Positions 1-9,440 of a DNA stretch of 64,000 bases are shown here, one piece after another. Every line of letters begins with the position of its first letter. Positions within the stretch are counted from its first letter, which is position 1. The stretch is taken from contig CP082962.1 in NCBI GenBank assembly GCA_021730285.1, positions 496,001 through 560,000 on the forward strand, given 5' to 3'. The stretch comes from Desulfovibrio sp. JY (GTDB lineage Bacteria; Desulfobacterota; Desulfovibrionia; Desulfovibrionales; Desulfovibrionaceae). A program made the position numbers and the translations under genes. The notes beneath the pieces are model-generated. The model did no database searches, had not been told where the DNA came from, and was given only the letters and a program-made list of their open reading frames with translations.

Positions 1-533
1 GCGAACCCGTAGAGACTCAGTTCGGCCAGAAACTGCCTGTCCAGCCGGATCGGCCGCGGGAGCAGCGGCGCGACGATCTGGTATTCCGAACTGAACGCCG
101 TCCAGGCGTCCGTCCGTACGATGTAGATCGGATACAACCCCATGCGATCGTTGATGATGTCGATGCGTTGCAGCGCGGGGTCGTAGCGGACGACCGCGAA
201 GTGGCCGTCCAGTGAGGCCGCCCTGCCCCCGTCCGGTTGCTCGAAGAACGAATCCAGGAACATGAACGCTTCGTCCGAGTCCTGCCGTGCGGGAGGGGCG
301 GGAGTGCCGGGCGCCGCGAAATATTCGCCGCCCCGCAGGTAGGTCCTGCCCGTCTTGGGGTTGTGGAAAAAAAGTTGCGTCAGATGGGCGGTGGCACCGA
401 GCAGGCACTGGTCGGTATCCCACGTGGCAAGCTCCCGTGTCCCCCCGAACGACGCCTCGCGGAGCATCGCGGTGCGGATGCCGGAGGCGGCGGACGTGCC
501 GGTTGTGTCGAAAATGCCGAAGATGACGCTCAT
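1..533 (-). CDS. Asparagine synthase-like protein, amidotransferase domain (partial, runs off window)
   Basis: The reading frame starts at an ATG at 533 with a GAGAG-type ribosome site and stays open to the window edge, so only about 177 N-terminal residues are seen. They begin MSVIFGIFD and contain a block near residues 108-140 (DGHFAVVRYD then INDRMGLYPIY) that matches the glutamine-amidotransferase half of asparagine synthase B-type proteins. Asn synthases normally start Met-Cys-Gly, with Cys2 as the glutaminase nucleophile. Here the second residue is Ser and no Cys follows, so glutamine hydrolysis is probably lost. Such homologues occur in peptide-modifying clusters, for example as lasso peptide cyclases, but no precursor peptide was found beside it. 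The synthetase half would lie outside the window. Confidence 0.7.
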   Translation of the reverse strand, partial: MSVIFGIFDTTGTSAASGIRTAMLREASFGGTRELATWDTDQCLLGATAHLTQLFFHNPKTGRTYLRGGEYFAAPGTPAPPARQDSDEAFMFLDSFFEQPDGGRAASLDGHFAVVRYDPALQRIDIINDRMGLYPIYIVRTDAWTAFSSEYQIVAPLLPRPIRLDRQFLAELSLYGF

Positions 534-1104
534 GTTTCTCTCGCAGGTCTGGGATCAGATGGTGCTCAATATTCAATGCCGCATTTTCCTTGTAACGTAT
601 GGGTACATTTTGGCAACGGAAAAGACCCCCCTCAGGACCAAAAGGACCACGAAACAGACTTCGTCAAAGATTGAAATATTGACCGTCACTTTTGCAGCGG
701 AGGAATGTATGCGAAAAACAATGGGCACCAATCGACCATATTGCTGACAAGTTGAATAGCGATCAAATGGCCGATGTAAATGCGCAACAAGGCCTTTCCG
801 ATGGGAGAAAAGAATTCCTGCTTACCAGCAAGCATCAGCTGATTGCCATTGCGCATTGCCTTGCGTATCTTCTGTGGATTTGATGTGTTGGAACAGCAAA
901 AAACACGGTGCGCTTCCAGAAGCGTATGCGTGACGGCGAGTTTGCAACACGGTTTGGCACCGAGGACAAATGTTGGGCGCACCTCGTGCAATGGCGTGGG
1001 CCTCGTCTGGGGCCTCCCTGAAAAGCCTGGCGGGTTTCTGTCGCCGAAACTCGAAAAGCAGCTTCTCTCAAGGCGTCTTGATGCGAAGCGAATTTGGGCG
1101 GCCC
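534..1104. other. Gene-free gap between autotransporter and Asn-synthase-like gene
   Basis: About 570 bases with no convincing gene. A plus-strand GGAGG followed by ATG at 709 opens only a 12-codon frame. Longer frames here have poor composition and no ribosome sites. No clear terminator hairpin was recognised after the autotransporter stop. Confidence 0.5.
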
Positions 1105-4100
1105 TCAAAACGAATACGTGAATCCGATACTGGCCGCCTGGGCCTCATGGCCAGGTCGGAACAACTTCACGCCGACCTTGGCCGAGAGCGACAAGCGATC
1201 CTGTAGGCGCATCGTCACCCCGGCGTCGAGCAGCATGGAATGGTAGCGCTGGTCGGCCGTGACGGCATGGTAGGCCGAGGCCGACGAACCAAGAAACGAC
1301 GCAGTGATATATCCCGGATTGGACAGCCACTCGGCGCTCCAGCCCGCCCGGATCTCCGGCGTCACGACCAGGCCGCCCGCCGTCTCGAAGGTTCGCGACA
1401 CCCGGCCGCCGACGATCGTGGTCAGGGCGTCCGCGCTGCGCTCCCGCAGGCTCTGACCCAGCGTCCCCACCCTACTCTCCCGGAATCCGTCTTCATGGGC
1501 GTGCTGCCACTGCACCGAGGCAAAAGGACCGAGGTCCAGCGCCCCAAGCTTGCAGTCATAGCCGCCGCCGGCCGTAATACTCGTGTTCCAGCCGTTCCAG
1601 GTCGCCTTGGCCGCGCCGGAGGAGGTGGGCAAGGGCAGATTGCGCGTCGACCGGTAGGCGTCATACCCGGCCCGCACCCCGATATCGGCATGCCAGCCGT
1701 CCTGGCGGTAGCCTCCGAGCAGGGCCAGACTCCAGTCCTCCACCGTCCCCTTGCCGCCTCCCTCGGAATGCAGGGTCATGGACTGCGTCACGTAGCCCGG
1801 CGCCAGGGCGAACGTCCAGGCCGGGCCGGGGCTAAACAGCATGCCGCCGGTCACGCCGCCGGTCACGGTGTTGTAGCCGGTGCGGTCGGCACTGCCCTTT
1901 TGGCCGGACAGCATGCCGAGCGGCTTGATAAAGACGCCGAGTCCGTTTCCTCCGACCCGCCAGGGCTTGTCGTCCAGGCCGGACATCGCGCCCGAGGGAC
2001 CGGAGGCCCCCGCAATGCTCGCCGGGCCGATATCCCCGGGGCTGGCGATCGCTCCGCCGCCGGCTTCGCCGCTATAAAGCCCGGCCCGTTGCACGGACGT
2101 CAAAAGCCGCCCGCCGTCGAACAGGACCTGGGTGAAGGCATCGTAGGGCTCGGGGCTCAGTACGTTGAGAACGTAGTCGGTCAGCGCGTTGTGCGCCACG
2201 CTCCAGGCGGCAAGGTTACTGTCGGTCCCGTAGGAATAATCCAGGTACTGGATGAGCGTGGCCAGCTCTCCGGTGGCGCTGTAGGCGGCGGCGTTAAGCC
2301 CCGCTCCGGTGGCGGAGGACCGGACGCTTGTGGCGGAGGCGGCATAGGCGGCGCGCATGAGCGTCACGGCGACGGCGTTCCCCATGGAGACGGGCGCGAG
2401 AATCCAGTTTGCCGGCGTGGAGCCGGAGATTCCGGAGGTCAACGTTCCGGTCACGCCCCCGGTCGTCGTGAGGATGATCCAGGTCGTGCCGCTGTTGTAG
2501 AAGGCATATTCCGGAACGACGGTCAGCGTGCCGGCCAGGGTGGCGCTGCCGCCGGTGACGTTGATCAGGTCGCTGGCCGTGGGCGTGACTTGGCAGATGT
2601 AGTTGCCGGTGGCGCTTTGGGTATAGTCGCCGGTGACGGTGATGGTGCCGGGGGAATTGCCCGGCGAGATGGTGCCGCTGACGCTCAGGTTGTGCACGGT
2701 GCCGACGCCGGCCAAGGTGGCCGCGCTGGCCACGTCCAGCGTGCCGGCGAAGCCGGAACCGTCGAAGGTCGCGCCCAGGGTGTCGGTGCCCGAACCGGCC
2801 AGGGTCAGGGTGCCGGCCCCGGTCAGGACGCCGGACAGGCTGACGTTGTTGCCCGCGTTGTCGAGGGTGCCGTTGCCCGAGACATTGATGGCCCGGTAAA
2901 TGCCGCAATCGGCGTTGGTTCGCAACGTGCCCCCGTCAAAGGTCAGGACACCGGTTACGGCCCCCAGGTTGGCGTCGCTGGAGATGGCAAGCGTGCCGCC
3001 GATCAGGGTGGTGCCGCCGGAATAGGTATTCGTTCCGGTCAGGGTCAGGGTGCCGAGGCCGGACTTCCTGAGGCTGCCGGTGCCGGAGATCACGCCGGCG
3101 TAGGTGGTGTCGACGTTTTGGTTGACGGTCAGGGCGGCCGAGCCGAGGGACACGTCGCCGCCGCTCGTGCCGCCGCCGGAGAGTCCGGCGACGGTCTGGT
3201 CGAAGTCGTTCAGGTCCAGGGTCGCCCCGGCGACATTGGCCAGGACCACCACGGAGTTGGGCGAGAAGGCATTGGTCGCGCCGGCCTGCAACGTGCCCGC
3301 ATTGACGGAGGTGTTGCCTGAATAGGTATTTGTCCCCTTCAAGAGCAAGGTGCCGGCGCCCGTCTTGGCCAGGGAGCCCGCTGTCGCGGACACGGCGTCG
3401 CTGATCCCGCCGGAAAGGGTCAGGCTCTTGCCGGTGTCGACATCGAAGGTGCCGCCGCCGGAGCCAAGGGTGATCGCTTTGCCGAGCTCCAGCGTGGCTG
3501 TTGCCTGGAGCGTGCCGCCGTCCATGGCAATGCCGCTTGTCCCTTGCAGGTTGTTCGCCGAAGAAATGCTGAGCGTGCCGCCGGTGATCGTGGTGGCCCC
3601 GGTATAGGTGTTGGTTCCGGCCAGGACGAGCGTGCCGTCGCCGGTCTTGGTGAGCGCGCCCGTTCCGATAATGGAGAGCGAGGCGGGAATCGTCAGCGTC
3701 GTCCCGGAGGCGGGACTGGCCAGCAGCAACCCGTTATCGGTCAAGATCCCCGAGGTGGTGCTGAGGGCCCCTCCCGCGTAATTGAGCGTGGCGCCACTGT
3801 CGATCGTGAGCGAATCCGCGCTTAACGCCCCGGCGTTCTGGTAGAAGACGCCTCCAGAGATCGAAATGGTCGCCGCTTGAAACGTCCCCGTGTTCGTGGT
3901 GATCGCCGAGGAGCCGCTCTGGGTGTAACTGCCCGCCCCGCTGAGCGTTCCGGAATTGTGCAGCGAGCCGGTATTGGTGATCGCGCCATTGTTGGCGATC
4001 GTGCCCGAGTTGATGAGCGTGCCCGTATTGTGCAACGTTCCTGATATATTGCTGTTGTTGAGCGTGCCTGTGTTGGTGAACGTGCCGTTGTTCGTCAGCT

Positions 4101-5019
4101 CGCCCCAGTTGTAGAATGCGCCGGAATTGGCCAACGTCCCGCCTGTGTCATTGATCCAAGTGCCATGTAGGTAATTGTATACAATATTTGTGGTCGTTAT
4201 CGTGCCGGTATTCGTCCAGGTCTTCCAGCTCGAGTTCGCAAGCCATCCGGAGCTTGTCAGCACTCCAGAATTGTTCCAAGTTCCGCTGTTTGCGATCCAG
4301 TCATAATTTTCTATCCTGCCTGTATTATACATTATTCCGTTATTGTAAAACTCTCCGCCAGTATAATTATATAATATATAAGAACTTATAAATACTCCAT
4401 CATTGTTTACAGTTCCATAATTGCCCATCGTTCCGGAGTTGGTCGCCGTCCCGTAGTTATTGAATACACTTTTGGTATTGTTTGTAAATAATCCATTATT
4501 TTCAAACGTTGCCCCGGATTCGTTTTTAATCGACCCCCATTGTGTTGAACTGGTCAGGACTCCTCCCGAATCAATTATCAACCCTCCATAGTTATCGATC
4601 GTCCACGTATTATTCACCACACCAAGAGCGTGTATTATTCCTATGTTCGTCAACACATCTGTATTGTAAAGACTACCAGTCCCGCCGATCTCTATAGTCC
4701 CGTTGTTGGTAAAACCGCCGTCATTTCTGTCCGCGCCCGAAACGGTGAGTGTGCTGCCGGATGGATTGGGATTCGGCGCGATCTGCGCGGCTCGCGCCGA
4801 TTGCGTGAGGCCGCAAAGCAGCAAGAGGGCGAGGCAGCCGAGCGCACCCCGCAGCCGGGGAAAACGCCGGCGTCTCCAGGTCGCGGCGCAACCGTGGCCC
4901 GCTTCCAGGGTTCCGACACCCGCGGCGGCATCACGCCTTCCGGCATGGCTGCACACAAACGCGCAGGGCATAGGCTGTGAATAGGCTTTTGCGCCTGATG
5001 CGTTTTGATACCATAGCAT
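1105..5019 (-). CDS. Type V autotransporter (beta-helical passenger plus beta-barrel)
   Basis: Predicted 1304 residues. I chose the ATG at 5019 because AAGGA lies seven bases upstream; the frame stays open for 98 more codons. The first 57 residues are Arg-rich and precede a hydrophobic stretch (residues 58-72) and a probable cleavage site near ARAA, resembling an extended autotransporter signal peptide. The passenger has two parts. The first is roughly residues 85-430 of Asn/Gly/Thr-rich repeats built on NNGTFTNTGTL. The second has several autotransporter-associated strand repeats of the TGTNTYSGGTTLIGGTL type. The C-terminal 280 residues form the outer-membrane barrel and end in Phe (FTYSF), as expected for BAM recognition. 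The DNA for part of the Asn-rich repeats, about 4150-4700, is clearly more AT-rich than the rest. It is divergent from the kinase gene. The role (adhesion or aggregation) is inferred from the family. Confidence 0.85.
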   Translation of the reverse strand: MLWYQNASGAKAYSQPMPCAFVCSHAGRRDAAAGVGTLEAGHGCAATWRRRRFPRLRGALGCLALLLLCGLTQSARAAQIAPNPNPSGSTLTVSGADRNDGGFTNNGTIEIGGTGSLYNTDVLTNIGIIHALGVVNNTWTIDNYGGLIIDSGGVLTSSTQWGSIKNESGATFENNGLFTNNTKSVFNNYGTATNSGTMGNYGTVNNDGVFISSYILYNYTGGEFYNNGIMYNTGRIENYDWIANSGTWNNSGVLTSSGWLANSSWKTWTNTGTITTTNIVYNYLHGTWINDTGGTLANSGAFYNWGELTNNGTFTNTGTLNNSNISGTLHNTGTLINSGTIANNGAITNTGSLHNSGTLSGAGSYTQSGSSAITTNTGTFQAATISISGGVFYQNAGALSADSLTIDSGATLNYAGGALSTTSGILTDNGLLLASPASGTTLTIPASLSIIGTGALTKTGDGTLVLAGTNTYTGATTITGGTLSISSANNLQGTSGIAMDGGTLQATATLELGKAITLGSGGGTFDVDTGKSLTLSGGISDAVSATAGSLAKTGAGTLLLKGTNTYSGNTSVNAGTLQAGATNAFSPNSVVVLANVAGATLDLNDFDQTVAGLSGGGTSGGDVSLGSAALTVNQNVDTTYAGVISGTGSLRKSGLGTLTLTGTNTYSGGTTLIGGTLAISSDANLGAVTGVLTFDGGTLRTNADCGIYRAINVSGNGTLDNAGNNVSLSGVLTGAGTLTLAGSGTDTLGATFDGSGFAGTLDVASAATLAGVGTVHNLSVSGTISPGNSPGTITVTGDYTQSATGNYICQVTPTASDLINVTGGSATLAGTLTVVPEYAFYNSGTTWIILTTTGGVTGTLTSGISGSTPANWILAPVSMGNAVAVTLMRAAYAASATSVRSSATGAGLNAAAYSATGELATLIQYLDYSYGTDSNLAAWSVAHNALTDYVLNVLSPEPYDAFTQVLFDGGRLLTSVQRAGLYSGEAGGGAIASPGDIGPASIAGASGPSGAMSGLDDKPWRVGGNGLGVFIKPLGMLSGQKGSADRTGYNTVTGGVTGGMLFSPGPAWTFALAPGYVTQSMTLHSEGGGKGTVEDWSLALLGGYRQDGWHADIGVRAGYDAYRSTRNLPLPTSSGAAKATWNGWNTSITAGGGYDCKLGALDLGPFASVQWQHAHEDGFRESRVGTLGQSLRERSADALTTIVGGRVSRTFETAGGLVVTPEIRAGWSAEWLSNPGYITASFLGSSASAYHAVTADQRYHSMLLDAGVTMRLQDRLSLSAKVGVKLFRPGHEAQAASIGFTYSF

Positions 5020-5395
5020 GAGCGTTTCCTTCGAAATCCAGACATGGTGACGTCGCCGCGACATCGCGAAACTGCCTGTCCCGGTCCTTGGCCCCTGTTG
5101 GAGGCGATACCCGAGCCCAACAGGACGCATGGCTGAATCTTTTAGGAAAACGAGGAACGCGTGGATGTCAAAAACAATCCACGTGAATTCCCGTGAAAAC
5201 ACTCTGGGAAAAATTGTGCGTATCCGTATTCGCCACCTTTCGTGACAGGGACGCCGTTGCGGTGGCTGTTTTTTGTCTGGAGTCCGAAAGCGGCGGACGG
5301 ACATTGCGGGCAAATTTCACGTTCCTTCACGGGAGTTGCGGCAATGCCTGCGCAGACTCCCTTGCATGATTCCAATGCACCCGATATTGTTCGTT
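5020..5395. other. Divergent promoter region between autotransporter and kinase genes
   Basis: About 375 bases separating two divergent genes, so both promoters should lie here. No strong -35/-10 pair or operator palindrome was recognised. The kinase frame is open leftwards to 5273, so part of this stretch could be coding if an earlier start is used. Confidence 0.4.
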
Positions 5396-8300
5396 ATGTA
5401 CAAGTCGCCATCCCGTCAGCTCGCGGGCCTAGCCCTGATCCTGGCGGGTCTGCTCCTGTTCGTCCTGTACAGCGTGCGACCGGGCCGCCTGTCTCCCCTG
5501 GCGACGGAGGGGACGCTCGATCTGTCCGGCTGGGACTTCGCCAAGGACGGCCTGGCCAGGCTTGACGGGCAATGGGAATTTCTGTGGGGAGCGGCCGGAC
5601 CGGCCGAACATCGTGGCCCCTTAAATCCCTCCGGGCCGGCCGATCGGTACCCTGTTCCCGCGATATGGGGAAAACCAACAGCCCTCGGCCGGGCCGTTTC
5701 GCCGCACGGTCTGGCCGCCTACCGGCTTCGGGTACGCCTCCCGTCCGGCAACGAACCGCACGCGCTATATCTCTCCGGCATGCTCTCGGCCTGCCGGGTC
5801 TGGGTGGATGGGCGCCTGGTCGGCACCAGCGGCGAGATCGACGACAACGGGCGCGAGACGCCGCGCAAACACTGCATCACGCCCGTCTTCGTTCCCTCCG
5901 GCCCGGAAGCGGAAATCGTGCTCGAAGTCGCCAACCACACCAACGTCCAAGGCGGCCTCAACGCGCCCATCCTCATCGGGACGCGCGATCAGGTGCAGCG
6001 CCTGGTCAGCGTGCGCTGGCTGACCGGCGCGCTCATTGCCGGCATGCTCCTGGCCATGAGCGCCTATCATCTGATCATTTTCGTCATGCGCCGGACCGAC
6101 CGGAGCAATTTGTACTTCGGCCTCTTTGCTTTGGCCTGGGGCGCCAACACCCTTTTCAGCCCGGCCAGCGGCTTTGTCTTAAGCGAGTTCACGACGCTCT
6201 CCTGGCGCTGGTACATTACGCTGACCCTGCTGCCTTACGCCGTAACAACCCCGCTCATGATCCTGCTGTATCACGCACTGTTCCCCAAGCCGTACGCCCG
6301 CGTGGTCAACGCCTTCTTCAGCCTGCTCGGCGGGGCTTACGCAATCTATCTCCTGGCTGCCGGGCCAAGCGCCTTCGGCCCGATTCCCCTGTTGTACTTC
6401 ATGGTCACCCGCACGGCCTTCCTGTACCTGTTTACGGCCTTCGCCGTGGACATCGTGCGGCGCGAGCGAGGCGTGTTGTTGCTCGCTCCGGGCTACCTGG
6501 CCCTGGGCTATGCGGAGTTGTGCAAGATTCTCTACGACCTGCACGTCACCGCCTCGGCGGAATTCGCGCCCTACGGCATGCTGGCCTTCATCCTTTCCTA
6601 CGCGGTCTTCATGGCCGTGCGCTTCTCCCAGGCGTTTTCCAACGCGGAGCGACTGGCCGGCGAACTGGGGAGCAGCAACGAACGGCTCGAACACCTCGGC
6701 GAGCTCAAGGACACCTTCCTGGCCAACGCCACCCACGAGCTCAAAACGCCGCTGGCCGGCATGGTGGGCATCGCGGAATCGCTCCTGGCCGGGGCGGGCG
6801 GCTCCCTGACGGAAACGGCCAAGGGGCATCTGCGCATGCTCGCGTACAGCGGCAAGCGCCTTTCCCGGCTGGTGGACGACGTGCTGGACCATGCCAGGTT
6901 GAAAAACATGGACGTGCAGCTTTCGCTGGAGTTGGTGCACTTCGAAACCACGGCCAAACGCGTGCTCGCCCTGGCGCGCGGCCTGGCGGCGGACAAAGGA
7001 TTGGAGCTGCGCGCCGACCTGCCCCCGGACCTGCCCCCGATCCGGGCCGATTCAGGCCGCCTGGAGCAGATCCTGTTCAACCTGGTGGGAAATGCCATCA
7101 AGTACACCAACCAGGGCTTCGTGGAACTTGCCGCGTCCGTGGAAGAGGATCGCCTCGCGGTCCGTGTCGCGGATTCGGGCATCGGCATCGCCGCGGAGGA
7201 CCAGGAGCTGATTTTCGCCTCCTTTACACAGGTTGCCACCGGTGATGCCGCGGCCACGGGCGGGGCGGGTCTGGGACTGGCCATCGCCTCGCGCCTTGTG
7301 GAGCTGCATGGGGGGACGCTTCGGGTCGCTTCCAGCCCAAATCAGGGAAGCGTGTTCAGCTTTACCCTGCCGCTTGGAGACAACGCCCCCTCCTGCGCGC
7401 CCCCCCGGGGACCTGCTCCGTCGGCAGTGGGCGACACCGCGCGCATCGCCGCCGTGCCGGGCCTGCCGTCCCTCCCCTCGGGAGCCACCGGGCCGGACTA
7501 CGACGTGCTTGTCGTGGACGACGAATCCGTGAATCTGCATGTTGTGGCCACTTGTCTTGCGGTGTCGGACCTGACCGTCAAGGCCGTCCGCAGCGGGGCG
7601 GAGGCGTTGGCCCTGCTGGCCGCGGGCGACGATCCGGGGGTTGTGCTGCTCGATGTTATGATGCCCGATCGGAACGGCTATGACGTGTGCCGGGAAATCC
7701 GGGGAACACGCAGTGCGGTCTCGTTGCCGGTCGTTATGCTGACCTGCCGCAATCGCGTGGAAGACGTGGTGGAGGGCTTCGCCGCCGGGGCCAACGACTA
7801 CGTGACCAAACCCTTCGCGCGCGCGGAGCTGATGGCCCGCGTGTCCACGCAACTTGACCTGCGGCGGGCGCATCGCGTGCTGGAAGAAAACATCAGCCTG
7901 CGGCGCGAAGTGGTCATGCGGCGCCAGACCGAGCAGGCACTGCGGCTGTGGCAGATACGGCTCTCGCGGATGCTCGACGCCATTGGCGAGGCCGTGTTCG
8001 CGGTGAACCAAAGCGGCGAGATCGCCTTTTGCAACCAGTCCTTCGCGGACTTGACCGGCCGCTCGGCACGGGAAGCGCTCGGCCAGCCTCTGATCTGGCT
8101 GCTGGCCGAGCCGGACGCGCCTGCGGCCAAACTACTGCGCGACGGCCTTCGCCGTCTGCTGGACGGCGGCGGTGACGCCGAAAACTTCGAGGCCGTGGAC
8201 ATTGTGACGCAAGAACGGGGTCCCCAGTCGTGCCGCATCCATGTCAAACGCGTTGCACTGGCTGAAGAACCGATGTTGCTGTTGCACCTTGGTCCAAACG

Positions 8301-8824
8301 ATGCGGACAGTGGACAGGATGCCGCCGTGCTTGTGGATATGCTGCGCAAGGTCGAGGGGAACAGGTTACGCTTGCAACGCATCGGGGAAGCGCTGCAAAC
8401 CATGGCCACAGGGGAGGCACAGGCTGCCGCCTTGCAGGACCTGACGGCGCTCGACGCCTTGCTGGAAAACATCTGCGACAGGATGAGCGGCAACAACAGC
8501 GATCAGGCGGATAAAATTCTGGCAGTGCACGTCATGCAGACGGCTCTTGCCTGCTGGTGCGAGGCCACCGGACTTGGCAAAGGGGAGCTGGCCGTTCAGT
8601 CCGGCCTCTGGAACGCCTATATGGAGCGCGACGGCTACCTGCGCACGCAGACACTGGACAAGTATTTAAGCCTTGGCACCCTTCCCGGGCGTCCACGCTG
8701 GCGCTCCATCATCGCCACGGCCGAATACGTGCTCTCGGCCTGTCCTGACTCCCCCCGTTACGGAGATCCGCTGCGGCACCTCCTGGAGCGCCTGCGGCAA
8801 CTTGAGAGCGACACGCATCCGTGA
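5396..8824 (+). CDS. Hybrid sensor histidine kinase with 7TM sensor, receiver and PAS domains
   Basis: About 1142 residues from the ATG at 5396, which precedes a hydrophobic segment (residues 8-26). No good ribosome site marks the start, and ATGs at 5366 and 5375 are alternatives. Order of domains: membrane anchor; periplasmic jelly-roll-like region of the 7TMR-DISM type (about 35-195); seven-helix membrane region (about 200-410); HisKA with phospho-acceptor H447 (ATHELKTP); HATPase with N, G1 and G2 boxes (to about 660); receiver with phospho-acceptor D753 (LLDVMMPD); a PAS domain (about 855-960); and a roughly 170-residue helical tail ending near a YLSLGTLPGRPRW motif. A PAS domain downstream of the receiver is an uncommon order. 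No separate output regulator is adjacent. The ligand is unknown, and control of the divergent autotransporter is only a guess. Confidence 0.85.
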   Translation: MYKSPSRQLAGLALILAGLLLFVLYSVRPGRLSPLATEGTLDLSGWDFAKDGLARLDGQWEFLWGAAGPAEHRGPLNPSGPADRYPVPAIWGKPTALGRAVSPHGLAAYRLRVRLPSGNEPHALYLSGMLSACRVWVDGRLVGTSGEIDDNGRETPRKHCITPVFVPSGPEAEIVLEVANHTNVQGGLNAPILIGTRDQVQRLVSVRWLTGALIAGMLLAMSAYHLIIFVMRRTDRSNLYFGLFALAWGANTLFSPASGFVLSEFTTLSWRWYITLTLLPYAVTTPLMILLYHALFPKPYARVVNAFFSLLGGAYAIYLLAAGPSAFGPIPLLYFMVTRTAFLYLFTAFAVDIVRRERGVLLLAPGYLALGYAELCKILYDLHVTASAEFAPYGMLAFILSYAVFMAVRFSQAFSNAERLAGELGSSNERLEHLGELKDTFLANATHELKTPLAGMVGIAESLLAGAGGSLTETAKGHLRMLAYSGKRLSRLVDDVLDHARLKNMDVQLSLELVHFETTAKRVLALARGLAADKGLELRADLPPDLPPIRADSGRLEQILFNLVGNAIKYTNQGFVELAASVEEDRLAVRVADSGIGIAAEDQELIFASFTQVATGDAAATGGAGLGLAIASRLVELHGGTLRVASSPNQGSVFSFTLPLGDNAPSCAPPRGPAPSAVGDTARIAAVPGLPSLPSGATGPDYDVLVVDDESVNLHVVATCLAVSDLTVKAVRSGAEALALLAAGDDPGVVLLDVMMPDRNGYDVCREIRGTRSAVSLPVVMLTCRNRVEDVVEGFAAGANDYVTKPFARAELMARVSTQLDLRRAHRVLEENISLRREVVMRRQTEQALRLWQIRLSRMLDAIGEAVFAVNQSGEIAFCNQSFADLTGRSAREALGQPLIWLLAEPDAPAAKLLRDGLRRLLDGGGDAENFEAVDIVTQERGPQSCRIHVKRVALAEEPMLLLHLGPNDADSGQDAAVLVDMLRKVEGNRLRLQRIGEALQTMATGEAQAAALQDLTALDALLENICDRMSGNNSDQADKILAVHVMQTALACWCEATGLGKGELAVQSGLWNAYMERDGYLRTQTLDKYLSLGTLPGRPRWRSIIATAEYVLSACPDSPRYGDPLRHLLERLRQLESDTHP

Positions 8825-8911
8825 CGGGTGAGGCCAGTGTCCTTGCGTTATCAAAGCGACCTGGGGCTTTCGCCCTTAGTGGCGGTTTACATAGTTTTCG
8901 GGACAGGCCCC

Positions 8912-9127
8912 TCGATCACTGGCAAGCTCTTTCGCGCCCAAGAGCATGCCAACCTCACCGTATCCCATGACCCGGTCCAGGAAATCGAGGGCATCGACTT
9001 CGACCGGCCCTAGGCCAAGACAGTCGCCAAGTTCATCACCGCGCTGACGAAGTACGCCGGCACCGAGAAGACCATGACCTTCGCCTCGAAGACCGCCTTC
9101 AAGCGGTTCATCAGGGACCATGCCTAA
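8912..9127 (+). pseudogene. Broken second copy of the small island gene found at 45337-45687
   Basis: These bases match the last two thirds of the gene at 45337-45687 nearly base for base, including the shared run of residues GKLFRAQEH and the end FIRDHA before the stop. The 5' third is missing and an in-frame TAG interrupts it at 9011-9013. The sequence after the stop and the terminator are also conserved in both places, so the duplication covers about 290 bases. I read it as the remnant of the right end of an older, related island. Confidence 0.85.
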
Positions 9128-9176
9128 GTCACCGAATGAGAACAACTTTGACGCACTGAGAGCGTATTAGACACGA

Positions 9177-9205
9177 GGGGGGCCGAAAGGCCTCCCCATT
9201 TTTTT
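9177..9205 (+). terminator. Rho-independent terminator (copy 1)
   Basis: GGGGGGCC, a GAAA loop, GGCCTCCCC, then a short spacer and a run of seven T. It is the counterpart of the terminator at 45734-45762 after the intact gene copy. Confidence 0.8.
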
Positions 9206-9440
9206 GCCGGACCACCAGTCAGGCTAAGTGAGACCCAGGACTTTCCCCTATCTACCGAGTTTTCACGAAAAACAGGTTAAGACTTCGTCTAGTGTGAGAA
9301 ATACTCAACTAGACAACGTAGTGTTTCCATTGTTATAGCAAAGAGGAGCTGAGCTTCCACTATCTTTTTAGCACATAAAGAGAAAAGCCATGCCGAAGCT
9401 TTAGCACGATCCTAAACAAACTTATTTAATTTCATCTTTA

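Noticed and set aside
534-1104. Lasso-peptide precursor beside the Asn-synthase-like gene
   Set aside because: Short frames here lack the leader/core pattern, and no protease or transporter is visible in the window.
686-1108. 140-codon minus-strand frame after the autotransporter
   Set aside because: Overlaps the autotransporter end, has no ribosome site, and reads as random sequence.
1240-3321. Long plus-strand open frame (693 codons) opposite the autotransporter
   Set aside because: It is the mirror of a repetitive GC-rich gene, is low-complexity Gly/Arg/Ala and has no ribosome site or domain.
8912-9127. Functional small gene at the left island remnant
   Set aside because: An in-frame TAG at 9011 and loss of the 5' third rule out an intact product.
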